Origin: Gammaproteobacteria bacterium
Lineage (GTDB): Bacteria > Pseudomonadota > Gammaproteobacteria > Enterobacterales > Alteromonadaceae
NCBI GenBank assembly: GCA_018825965.1
Contig: JAHKAA010000034.1
Location: 62,001-126,000, forward strand
Direction of reading: 5' to 3'
Length of the DNA stretch: 64,000 nucleotides
The notes beneath the pieces were generated by a model. It was given only the letters and a program-made list of their open reading frames with translations, had not been told where the DNA came from and made no database searches. Below, piece by piece: positions 1 through 6,804 of the stretch. Each line of letters begins with the position of its first letter. Positions within the stretch are counted from its first letter, which is position 1. The position numbers and the translations under genes were made by a program.

Positions 1-166
1 CAATCACTTGAAACAAGTGAATGAGCAGCTAAGCCGTACACCTCATCCTTTACCTCAGATGAAATTAAATCCGGCGATCAAAGATATTTTTGCTTTTAGT
101 ATCGAGGATTTTGAGCTGGTCAATTATTTGGCGCATTCAGCTATTAAAGCCCCGATAGCGATATAA
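1..166 (+). CDS. 3' end of an unidentified gene (partial)
   Basis: An open frame enters from the window edge (codons begin at base 2) and ends at TAA 164-166, giving the last 54 residues of a protein. The tail contains the stretch [21 protein letters not shown] do not recognise the family and nothing visible assigns a function. The gene ends about 60 bases before mntA, so the two could be independent or weakly coupled. It is called coding because the frame is uninterrupted and the residue composition looks like a folded protein. Confidence 0.5.
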   Translation, partial: NHLKQVNEQLSRTPHPLPQMKLNPAIKDIFAFSIEDFELVNYLAHSAIKAPIAI

Positions 167-223
167 ACAGGCAGATAGAACAGGGCTATACTGGTTAAAG
201 ATCGAAGTGTCGGAGAGAACAGT

Positions 224-526
224 ATGCGGTTAAGTACTGAACAACAAAAAAGCATTCGGGATGTCATCAGCCGGTTTTTTGGCGCTCAATCCCGTGTCAT
301 ATTATTTGGTTCACGAGTACATGATCTGGAGGCCGGCGGAGATATTGATCTTTATATTGAGCCTGAAATTACAGATGCGACATTAGTAGTGGATGCAAAA
401 ATTGACTCTTTGGTGGAGTTGCACAAAGTGTTAGGTGAGCAAAAAATTGATTTGGTCATCAATCGCAAAAATGGCTTCGATTTACCTATTTACACTATTG
501 CAAAAGAAACAGGAGTTTTGCTTTGA
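224..526 (+). CDS. mntA: MntA-like nucleotidyltransferase antitoxin
   Basis: A 100-residue minimal nucleotidyltransferase. It carries the diagnostic glycine-serine motif followed by a metal-binding Asp pair (FGSRVHDLEAGGDIDLYI, about residues 28-45), with a third acidic residue likely in KIDLVIN near residue 75. In characterised MntA/HepT pairs this enzyme adenylylates the HEPN toxin and neutralises it. The stop codon overlaps the start of the next gene, as expected for a translationally coupled toxin-antitoxin pair. A GGAG-containing site lies just upstream of the ATG. The length is normal for the family. Pairing and motif make the assignment firm; the activity itself is inferred. Confidence 0.88.
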   Translation: MRLSTEQQKSIRDVISRFFGAQSRVILFGSRVHDLEAGGDIDLYIEPEITDATLVVDAKIDSLVELHKVLGEQKIDLVINRKNGFDLPIYTIAKETGVLL

Positions 527-981
527 ATCCTCAGGTATTTGAAGGTATTCAGGCTATTTGTAATACCCATGCCAGGCATTTATCCTGGGCTATGCAGCAG
601 TTGGAACAGCTGAAACCTTTTACTCCTGAGTTGTTGAGTGGGCTGGAGCCTGTTCAATTAGCTATCTTCGACCAGTTTATTATCCGCTTTTCCAAATTGC
701 AGGATGCAATGGGGATGAAATTACTTCCTGCGGTTCTTGAATTAAGTTTTGACGACAGTAGTCCGGCTTTTATTGATCAACTCAATAAGTTAGAGAAATT
801 AGGAGCCTTGAGTTCAACAACCCAATGGTTAAAATTCAGGGAGATGCGTAACCAGTTTTCACATGATTACCCTGATGATCCGCAAATACAATGTGCTTTA
901 TTGATCAAAGCTTTTGCGATGGCTGCTGATTTGCTGGCCGAACTTCGCAGGGTGGAAAGTTACAGTTCTAAATATTTATAA
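523..981 (+). CDS. hepT: HepT-like HEPN-domain toxin
   Basis: A 152-residue, helix-rich protein that is the partner of the upstream nucleotidyltransferase. Near residue 110 it has RNQFSHDY, an exact R-x4-H-x-Y motif of HEPN RNases and HepT toxins; the Tyr is the residue adenylylated by MntA in studied systems. The start is TTG at 523, overlapping the mntA stop, with AGGAG at 511-515 at proper spacing. The protein is predicted to cleave RNA when released from MntA. It has no obvious link to the flagellar genes downstream and may be a stabilising or defence island. Confidence 0.87.
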   Translation: MNPQVFEGIQAICNTHARHLSWAMQQLEQLKPFTPELLSGLEPVQLAIFDQFIIRFSKLQDAMGMKLLPAVLELSFDDSSPAFIDQLNKLEKLGALSSTTQWLKFREMRNQFSHDYPDDPQIQCALLIKAFAMAADLLAELRRVESYSSKYL

Positions 982-1005
982 AGCTTCAATACAAAAACCG
1001 TTGTA

Positions 1006-1025
1006 GGGAACGAGGGCTTGTTCCC
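1006..1025. repeat. Small palindrome, possible intergenic repeat unit
   Basis: GGGAAC (1006-1011) and GTTCCC (1020-1025) form a 6-bp stem with an 8-base loop between hepT and the FlgO cluster. No T-run follows, so it is not a typical terminator. It resembles small dispersed intergenic palindromes, but no second copy was found in the window. Confidence 0.3.
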
Positions 1026-1116
1026 GCCCGTCTCAAATTCCGAACCTGTCTTTTACGGGATTGTCCGCCCATCCTGTCCTTCGCTCGCTGGGATCAGGAA
1101 AACCGTCAAAATTTTC

Positions 1117-1132
1117 TGGCATCAATTTTGCT
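1117..1132 (+). promoter_or_regulatory. Sigma-54 promoter of the FlgO-like cluster
   Basis: TGGCATCAATTTTGCT has GG and GC separated by exactly 10 bases, the -24/-12 pattern of RpoN promoters. It lies 48 bases before the GTG at 1180. Similar elements precede flgT, flgP, flgB and flgF here. Its position inside a longer upstream open frame argues that the real start of the first FlgO-like gene is downstream of it. Confidence 0.72.
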
Positions 1133-1179
1133 GTATATCTGACATAGATAAACAAGCGACACCAACGCCGGGGGCCACA

Positions 1180-1776
1180 GTGCGAATATTCGGGTTAGTC
1201 ATCACAGTTCTGCTGTTATGCAGCTGCAGTTCTTTGCCACAAGGGCAAGATATTGCCGATCCTGCTGAGCTCTCAACAGCCTCAGCACACCCCCCTTTGT
1301 TATTTTATACTGAACGTCTTGCTGACCAACTTTTCCATAAATTGCAACCTCTGGAATCCGGTGCCATAGCCGTAACCACTTTTGCTGATGTGCAATTGAT
1401 GGCGCCTGATACCAGCCGTAATTCCAGCTATAACGTGGCTTTGCAGTTGCAGGAAAGTATGCAGACTGTGGCTACTCAGTTGGGCTATCAGGTGAGCGAG
1501 TTACGCCTCAATGATGCGGTTTTAGTGCATGCTGGCTATGAAAACTCATTAGGAAGAAATGTAAACAGTTTGGTGCAAAACCAACAGGCACGTTATCTAA
1601 TCACCGGAACCCTGACCGAAGGTGAGGAGCATATTACCGTCAATGCCAAATTAATCGACCTGAGAAGTCAGCACGTAGTAGCTGCCGCTTCCAGTGTTAT
1701 TCCTGTAGATGTGTTATGGCCAAACGAACAGTTGCAGTTGCGTCATAATAAGTTGTATCGCAATTCGGAGTCTTAA
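1180..1776 (+). CDS. FlgO-like lipoprotein, first of three paralogues
   Basis: A 198-residue predicted outer-membrane lipoprotein. Starting at GTG 1180 gives a short hydrophobic leader (VRIFGLVITVLLLCSCSS) with a lipobox ending at Cys16 or Cys14. The frame is open from 1018, but those codons cover a sigma-54 promoter and look non-coding. The mature part follows the FlgO pattern: an N-terminal LADQLFHKL helix, a strand IAVTTFADV, a second helix with LQESMQTVATQLGYQVSELR, then YLITGTLTEGEEHITVNAKLID. Vibrio FlgO is an outer-membrane flagellar-disc protein. This copy is the most divergent of the three and might be a partner subunit rather than FlgO itself. It ends 3 bases before the next gene. 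Confidence 0.72.
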   Translation: MRIFGLVITVLLLCSCSSLPQGQDIADPAELSTASAHPPLLFYTERLADQLFHKLQPLESGAIAVTTFADVQLMAPDTSRNSSYNVALQLQESMQTVATQLGYQVSELRLNDAVLVHAGYENSLGRNVNSLVQNQQARYLITGTLTEGEEHITVNAKLIDLRSQHVVAAASSVIPVDVLWPNEQLQLRHNKLYRNSES

Positions 1777-1779
1777 CCG

Positions 1780-2520
1780 ATGATCAGACTAAACCGTCGT
1801 TACATGACTTTTGCCAGCCTTATGCTGGTCGCCATCACCTCAGCTTGTACACCGCTGATCCAGGTAGATGAAGCAGGCTCTGCGGCTGCAACTACCCATC
1901 AGGTTGGTTTAAAGCAGGGCCGGGCTCCGGGGAAAAAGCAGCATAAATTGACCCATTTATATATGACTGACTATGACAGCGCCACAGCACAAAACGCCCG
2001 AATGGCCGGTATGCTTCACAGTGGTTACAAACCGGAAGTTGCTATCACGGTCAACCATTATGTACAAAGCCTGATGCATGATTTAGCGGCTAATCTGGAA
2101 GTGTTAAGCACGACGTTTAGCGTAGGAGTGACCAGCTTTGTGTATCTGGATAGCGATTACCAGCAGGGCGATTTACTTGGCAATCAGCTGTCGGAAGCTT
2201 TTATGCATGAAGCCACTCAGTTTGGTATGGCAGTAACAGATTTTAAAACCACAGACTATATCCGCGTGACTCCAACCGGTGATTTTACCTTTAGCCGTGA
2301 TTTCCTGGAATTGACGCAGCAATACCCTATCAGTGTGGTGCTGGGCGGAACTTTGGTTCGTCATCAGGGCGGCGTGATGGTCAATGCCAGAATGGTGAAT
2401 GTGAATGACAAAAAAGTACTGGCTTCGGCTCAGGCTTTTATCCCACAACAGGTTGTTCAGAGTCTGAAGGGCACTCAGAGTGCGCCTTTGTTGCAGTTAA
2501 AAGCGGCAGGAGTGCAATAA
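1780..2520 (+). CDS. flgO: FlgO, flagellar outer-membrane lipoprotein
   Basis: A 246-residue lipoprotein with signal MIRLNRRYMTFASLMLVAITSAC and lipidated Cys23. The FlgO domain spans about residues 90-240 and includes TDYIRVTPTGDFTFSRDF, the best match here to Vibrio FlgO, then VVLGGTLVRHQGGVMVNARMV and a SAQAFIPQQVV tail. FlgO is needed for stable flagellar attachment in Vibrio, probably through an outer-membrane disc. It is the second gene of a tight operon, with 3 bases before it and none after it. In Vibrio, flgO neighbours flgP and flgT; here flgP and flgT lie about 20 kb away, so the group is split. Confidence 0.85.
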   Translation: MIRLNRRYMTFASLMLVAITSACTPLIQVDEAGSAAATTHQVGLKQGRAPGKKQHKLTHLYMTDYDSATAQNARMAGMLHSGYKPEVAITVNHYVQSLMHDLAANLEVLSTTFSVGVTSFVYLDSDYQQGDLLGNQLSEAFMHEATQFGMAVTDFKTTDYIRVTPTGDFTFSRDFLELTQQYPISVVLGGTLVRHQGGVMVNARMVNVNDKKVLASAQAFIPQQVVQSLKGTQSAPLLQLKAAGVQ

Positions 2521-2955
2521 ATGGCAAACTGGCAGCAAGAAGATTCTTTATGGCGTTCTGTGATCCTATACGGCACAGCGGCCTTGATTATATTAAGTTT
2601 GTTGCCTGGTTGTTCGATGTTGTCCAGTGAACCTCAAAAGGTTGAAGCTGAATTGACTCAGGTTGAGAAAGTCGCGGTGTTAAAAAAACGCTTACTGGAA
2701 ACACATCACAAGCTGCATATGCAGAGAGCTCAGTTGCAGAAATTGATTAACAATGATGCGGATTTAGAGCAATTGATCCGCTTAATGCATATCAGGCAAC
2801 AACAAACGCAATTGAGCGGGGATGCTGTCGGCCAGACTAAAGAAGTCACAGTGGATTATTTACAGGTAATGGCTGCAAATCAGCAAACACTGAAATCAGA
2901 TCTTGCGCGTTTGGTGTCTGAGTTGAATACCTTAAAAGCAGCTCCCGGTAATTAA
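2521..2955 (+). CDS. Small coiled-coil lipoprotein of the FlgO cluster
   Basis: A 144-residue protein with an N-terminal membrane-spanning signal and lipobox LLPGC (Cys31). The rest is almost all helical and heptad-like. Residues 72-89 contain LQKLINNDADLEQLIRLM, a module that recurs in the next gene and in the SPOR lipoprotein of the pilus operon. The ATG directly follows the TAA of flgO, so translation is probably coupled. No known family is recognised. The repeated motif suggests a periplasmic oligomerisation or docking helix. The lipid anchor is well supported; the function is unknown. Confidence 0.7.
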   Translation: MANWQQEDSLWRSVILYGTAALIILSLLPGCSMLSSEPQKVEAELTQVEKVAVLKKRLLETHHKLHMQRAQLQKLINNDADLEQLIRLMHIRQQQTQLSGDAVGQTKEVTVDYLQVMAANQQTLKSDLARLVSELNTLKAAPGN

Positions 2956-2965
2956 CCTGTGTTAA

Positions 2966-4393
2966 ATGGAACCTATGAACATGAAACCAATCACTAAAGA
3001 CTCCGTAAATAACAGGTGTATTTTCCGTAGCGCTTTCGCCTGGCTGTTGCTGATTTCCTTATTACAGGGCTGTGCTTTAATGGAGTCAGGATCAACAGAT
3101 CCGGATCTGGGTGCTTCGACGGAGGGCGTGAGCAATACGGATACAGTGTCTGATGAAGCTAAGTCGCCTGAACTGACTCAGGCTGAAAATCAGGTCAAAG
3201 CGTTAGAGCAGCAACTGGAAAGTTTAAAAATTGAATGGGAACAGCAAAAACCTGCATTGGAACGTCTGGTCAGTAATGAAGCTGATCTTGAGTTTTTGGT
3301 TCAGGCTCTGGCCGACATGTCCCAGTTGGCGGATGAACCTTCACGCAGCCAGTATTTAGGTCAGGACGAGCTTACCGCTGAAAAAAGAGAACAAAGTTTA
3401 CAGGCATTGCAATCGTTGGTCAGCACGCAGGAAGAGTTGAATACACTTCTGGTTGATTTAAGTACAGTAGTCTCTGATGTTGCAGCAAACCGGCAGGAGC
3501 TGACCGGGCAACAAAACTTCACTCAACCTGATTCTGCACAGCAAGCACCTGAACCTTCATCAGTGCAAAATAGTGAAAACTCAGGATCTGAGATGGCTTC
3601 AACTCAAAGTGCTGATCTGACAGCTCAGAGTCCGGATGGTGGCAACTCCACCAGTGTTCAGACACAAAGTTCTTATACCCAGACTTCAGCAGATTGCAAT
3701 TGCACAGACTCAGAAACTTCATCGCCTGCAAGTTCCGCCCCGGCCAAATCCCGTGACCCAAGCTGGTTTGGGATGACTACTCCCTATGCCGAAGCCGCAC
3801 CAGCGACAAGCATTGCCCCGGCATCTCAACTGGACACTGAAGCTGCATCAGGCCAACCAATCCCGGGTTTGCAGGTAAAAACCTTTAAACGCCGTACTTT
3901 ACCTTCTGAACTGGCAGCAGCTGGCGCAGATTTACAGCAGTATGCAATGGCGCCACAATTTCATATGAGCCGCAAATCTTTGAGTGATTATGTCTCTCAG
4001 CTGGCATTTAAACTTGCCGGCAATCAACAGTTGGCCGGCAACAAAATAGGTGTAGCCAGTTTTGTGTTTTTTGACGAGCAGTTAGAAAAAACCAGTGCTG
4101 TAGGAAATCAATTGGCGGAAGAACTCAGTACTGTATTGCCTGCTTATGGCGCCAGGGTGATTGAATACAAACTGACGCGTGAAATTACAGTAGGCCCGAG
4201 CGGAGATTTATCTTTGTCACGTAACACCAGAAAACTGCGTGATTCACAGGGGATGGACTACGTGCTGACCGGCACTATGGTGCCCACCCGCCGCGGCTTA
4301 CAGATCCATAGCAGGGTGGTTTCCACCAGAGACAATGTGGTGATTGCATCAGCCACTACGTTAATTCCTGCTATGGTATTACAACAGCTCTGA
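2966..4393 (+). CDS. Long FlgO-domain lipoprotein with coiled coil and linker
   Basis: A 475-residue protein, about twice the usual FlgO length. In order: signal with lipobox LLQGC (Cys36); a coiled coil at about 70-180 containing LERLVSNEADLEFLVQAL (about 97-114), the same module as the preceding lipoprotein; a low-complexity Ser/Thr/Gln/Ala linker at about 185-310; and a FlgO domain at about 335-475 (KIGVASFVFFDE, DYVLTGTMVPTRRGLQIHSRVV, SATTLIPAMVL). It looks like a fusion of the coiled-coil lipoprotein type to a FlgO domain through a flexible spacer long enough to cross periplasm. In-frame ATGs at 2966, 2975 and 2981 leave the start uncertain. Last gene of the FlgO operon. Confidence 0.74.
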   Translation: MEPMNMKPITKDSVNNRCIFRSAFAWLLLISLLQGCALMESGSTDPDLGASTEGVSNTDTVSDEAKSPELTQAENQVKALEQQLESLKIEWEQQKPALERLVSNEADLEFLVQALADMSQLADEPSRSQYLGQDELTAEKREQSLQALQSLVSTQEELNTLLVDLSTVVSDVAANRQELTGQQNFTQPDSAQQAPEPSSVQNSENSGSEMASTQSADLTAQSPDGGNSTSVQTQSSYTQTSADCNCTDSETSSPASSAPAKSRDPSWFGMTTPYAEAAPATSIAPASQLDTEAASGQPIPGLQVKTFKRRTLPSELAAAGADLQQYAMAPQFHMSRKSLSDYVSQLAFKLAGNQQLAGNKIGVASFVFFDEQLEKTSAVGNQLAEELSTVLPAYGARVIEYKLTREITVGPSGDLSLSRNTRKLRDSQGMDYVLTGTMVPTRRGLQIHSRVVSTRDNVVIASATTLIPAMVLQQL

Positions 4394-4813
4394 AACAGAT
4401 TGATTTAATACGTAGTTAAATTATAAATTTACAGCCGTTGTTCAGCTGTTTATTGTAGATGTTGAATAATAAAAAATTGTTCAGATGTAGCGCCTTTTCG
4501 GTTTAGATTGTTTAGTGGCTGCAATGTTTCATTAGTATTGTTTTTGTCAGTTTTACGATTGTGTCAGCCTTCCTTTTGTCCCTTTAATTAGCTTAATCTG
4601 ATGCTTGTTAAAGGATGAAAAATAAGGCATTTATGCGTTTTTTTATCAATTTTTTCTTTCCATAAGTGCAATCTGCGAAAGAATGAAAAAAAAGCAAAAT
4701 TTGTATAAAGTTTTTTGATTCAGGGTCGATACATATATACGCTTAGTGTGAAACATCAAATGTTACCTGAGCGGGTTCATTGTAACTATTTGATCAATAT
4801 AGGAAAGATGATT
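4394..4813 (+). other. AT-rich leader region before the pilin operon
   Basis: A 420-base gap without a credible gene. The longer open frame that reaches into it from 4715 is discarded because a promoter overlaps its start and the signal peptide begins at 4814. It holds a sigma-28-like promoter (4706-4732) and AT-rich DNA with many A and T tracts that could bind a regulator or H-NS-like protein. No clear terminator for the FlgO operon is visible, so read-through into the pilin genes is possible. Confidence 0.6.
4706..4732 (+). promoter_or_regulatory. Sigma-28 (FliA)-type promoter of the chaperone-usher operon
   Basis: TAAAGTTT at 4706-4713, an 11-base spacer, then GTCGATAC at 4725-4732. The -35 and spacing are perfect, and the -10 differs from the local GCCGATAC elements at one base. 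Transcription would start near 4739, leaving a leader of about 75 bases before the ATG at 4814. This places a pilus-type operon in the flagellar late-gene regulon. Confidence 0.68.
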
Positions 4814-5449
4814 ATGAAACACGAAACGAAACATAAAGTCGCAGCAGCAGTAGGCATGGCGATGATTGGCTCTGCAGCCATTGTTAGTCCGATTGCTAAC
4901 GCAATCGATGTAACACCATCAGTAACTGTTAAAAACGCTATTACTTTAACTTTAAACTCCGAGTTAAGCTTTGGTACCATCAGGGCCAACTACAACAACG
5001 GCAGTACAGTTGCAACTTTAAATTTATCAGCTAACCCTGCTACAGCAACTGTTGTCGCCCAAGGTAACTCAGGCTCAACTATTAATGAAATCGTTAAAGG
5101 TGCTCCTGCTTCTTTAAGCATTGCTGATGCCGGTCCTTTCTCCAGCATTTTCATCCAAATGCCTGCAACAGCCATCAGTTTAACTGCAGCTGTAGGTGGT
5201 GGTGCTCCTGCTGAATTTTCAATTCCTGCTGATACCTGGAAGTTGCGTAAAACATCAGGTACTGCAGCAGATCTTACCTTCACCGCTGCGAATGATCAGG
5301 CGACTATTCAGGTTGATGGTGCAGGTGCTGCGACCTTTACTGTCGGTGCAACTTTATCCACAGACCCTGCGGTAACAGGTGGTAAAGATAACTATGTACT
5401 AGATGAAACTACGTACGAAGGGACATTTGCTGTAACAGTGTCTTACTAA
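4814..5449 (+). CDS. Major pilin-like subunit, DUF4402 type
   Basis: A 211-residue secreted protein. Start ATG 4814 is chosen because AGGAA at 4801-4805 has proper spacing and the signal peptide (MKHETKHKVAAAVGMAMIGS, cleaved after ANA near residue 30) begins there. The mature domain has the DUF4402 signature LTLNSELSFGTI near its N-terminus and ends in alternating hydrophobic strand residues (YEGTFAVTVSY), typical of Ig-fold subunits handled by chaperone-usher systems. It is rich in Ala, Thr and Gly. N-x-S sequons occur at Asn62 (NGS) and Asn70 (NLS), relevant to the glycosyltransferase ending the operon. As first gene, before an attenuator-like hairpin, it is probably the most abundant subunit. 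Confidence 0.78.
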   Translation: MKHETKHKVAAAVGMAMIGSAAIVSPIANAIDVTPSVTVKNAITLTLNSELSFGTIRANYNNGSTVATLNLSANPATATVVAQGNSGSTINEIVKGAPASLSIADAGPFSSIFIQMPATAISLTAAVGGGAPAEFSIPADTWKLRKTSGTAADLTFTAANDQATIQVDGAGAATFTVGATLSTDPAVTGGKDNYVLDETTYEGTFAVTVSY

Positions 5450-5462
5450 ATGCAATGTGTTA

Positions 5463-5497
5463 AGCTACCTTAACTTCATGTTAAGGTAGCTTTTTTT
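5463..5497 (+). terminator. Attenuator-like hairpin between the two pilin genes
   Basis: A 12-bp perfect stem (5463-5474 with 5480-5491), a 5-base loop and a run of seven T ending at 5497, immediately followed by the ATG of the next gene. It has the form of an intrinsic terminator. The only Shine-Dalgarno-like bases for the next gene (AAGG, 5483-5486) are in its 3' arm. It probably lowers expression of all downstream genes relative to the first pilin. Confidence 0.82.
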
Positions 5498-5947
5498 ATG
5501 AAAAGTCTATTTATCGCTTGTATTGCTTTGTTTTTCTCAACAAATTTGTACGCTAATTTAATCGTGCATCGGGAGCTAAGTTTCGGCTCTATAGTGGTTC
5601 GCGGTAACGATGTTGTCAGTTCTGTTGTTATTCCCCGCGTTGGTGCGCCTTATGCTACAAATAAAATTATAATTTTAGAAAAAGGTCATCCGGGTGAATA
5701 CACCTTAACCGGTTTTTTGCCCAGCACTCCGGTACAGCTGATGACAAATTTACCCGCTTTGTTAGGCCAAGCTGGAGTTTCAGCTCAGTTTCACGTTACT
5801 TCTGCTGATTTACCTGTCAATACTGCAGCCAATGGCTTAGGCGAATTGCATTTGAAGGTTGGCGGAGTATTACAAACCTCAGGTAACTCTATGAGTTATG
5901 AAGATGGTGTTTACAGTGGTTCATTTGATATTCAAGTTAACTTTTAA
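5498..5947 (+). CDS. Minor pilin-like subunit, DUF4402 type
   Basis: A 149-residue secreted protein with signal MKSLFIACIALFFSTNLYA. The mature part begins NLIVHRELSFGSIVV, matching the ELSFGTI signature of the first pilin, and ends with YSGSFDIQVNF, parallel to the first pilin's terminal strand. It is shorter and more divergent, consistent with a minor or base subunit. The ATG directly follows the T-run of a terminator-type hairpin that also holds its likely ribosome-binding bases, so expression should be low or conditional. The chaperone gene follows after 12 bases. Confidence 0.74.
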   Translation: MKSLFIACIALFFSTNLYANLIVHRELSFGSIVVRGNDVVSSVVIPRVGAPYATNKIIILEKGHPGEYTLTGFLPSTPVQLMTNLPALLGQAGVSAQFHVTSADLPVNTAANGLGELHLKVGGVLQTSGNSMSYEDGVYSGSFDIQVNF

Positions 5948-5959
5948 GCAGGAGATCTT

Positions 5960-6787
5960 ATGCCGTTATTTAAGAAAATGATTCCTATCCTGGCAGTATT
6001 ATTGTGTTTTTCAACACATGCCAGCTTAATGCTTTCGCCGCTTCGGGTCGTGTTTAATGATCAAGACCGATCACAAGAAATTTCTCTGATCAACAGCTCC
6101 AATGAAGAAATGGTCTATCGAATAGAGTGGGTTGAGCAACAAGCTGCCGAAGGTGGTGGATATAAAATTTTAGATAAAAACAATTTGCCTGATTACTATA
6201 AGGCGGCCAGTACCTTTATTCGTTTTAGCCCCCGTCAAGTCAGATTGAAACCTGGTGAACGGCAAACCGTGAAACTTTCTGCACGCAAGCCTGCTAACTT
6301 AGCCAAAGGCGAATATCGCTCACATTTATTATTAAAGGCTATTCCTAAACCACCAGAGCAAGCCGCTGGTTTAGTGATGAGAGCTATTGTCAGCTACACC
6401 CTGCCTATCATGATCCGTCATGGAGAACCTTCTTTTGATGTTAGCGTCACTTCTGCCAGCCTTGCATTGGATAAAACTGGCACAAATGGTGCATTGACTG
6501 TAATGCTGAACAAAAAAGGTGATTACTCCTCCATAGGTAATTTGGTTGCCTACTGGAAACCAACCGGTTCAGCCAAAGAGATACAAATTGCACGACTGAA
6601 TGACTTGAGTATCTACCGGGAAGTGACGCAGGCTAAACCCACCCTCCAGTGGTTGGGAACAACACCTATAGCGAAAACGAACGGTGCATTACGAATAGAG
6701 TATACAGGCGTCAAGGAATACAGAAATAAAAAAGTCCTTGCAGAACAGATATTTCAAATCAGCAGTGGGGACATTAAACCAATGTAA
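5960..6787 (+). CDS. Periplasmic PapD-like pilus chaperone
   Basis: A 275-residue secreted chaperone (signal MPLFKKMIPILAVLLCFSTH, cleaved after ASA or THA). The N-terminal Ig domain shows the PapD-family pattern: SLMLSPLRVVFNDQDRSQEISLINSSNEEMVYRIEW, then FIRFSPRQVRLKPGERQTVKLSAR, the strand that donates to pilin subunits. The second Ig-like domain spans about residues 140-270. It should fold the two DUF4402 subunits and deliver them to the usher. A GGAG site precedes the ATG, and the usher follows after 17 bases. It is somewhat longer than classical PapD, as is common in non-classical chaperone-usher clades. Confidence 0.86.
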   Translation: MPLFKKMIPILAVLLCFSTHASLMLSPLRVVFNDQDRSQEISLINSSNEEMVYRIEWVEQQAAEGGGYKILDKNNLPDYYKAASTFIRFSPRQVRLKPGERQTVKLSARKPANLAKGEYRSHLLLKAIPKPPEQAAGLVMRAIVSYTLPIMIRHGEPSFDVSVTSASLALDKTGTNGALTVMLNKKGDYSSIGNLVAYWKPTGSAKEIQIARLNDLSIYREVTQAKPTLQWLGTTPIAKTNGALRIEYTGVKEYRNKKVLAEQIFQISSGDIKPM

Positions 6788-6804
6788 AACAAAAGGCGGC
6801 CAGT

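Noticed and set aside
4715..4813. N-terminal extension of the first pilin
   Set aside because: It overlaps the sigma-28-like promoter, and a proper signal peptide with ribosome site starts at 4814.
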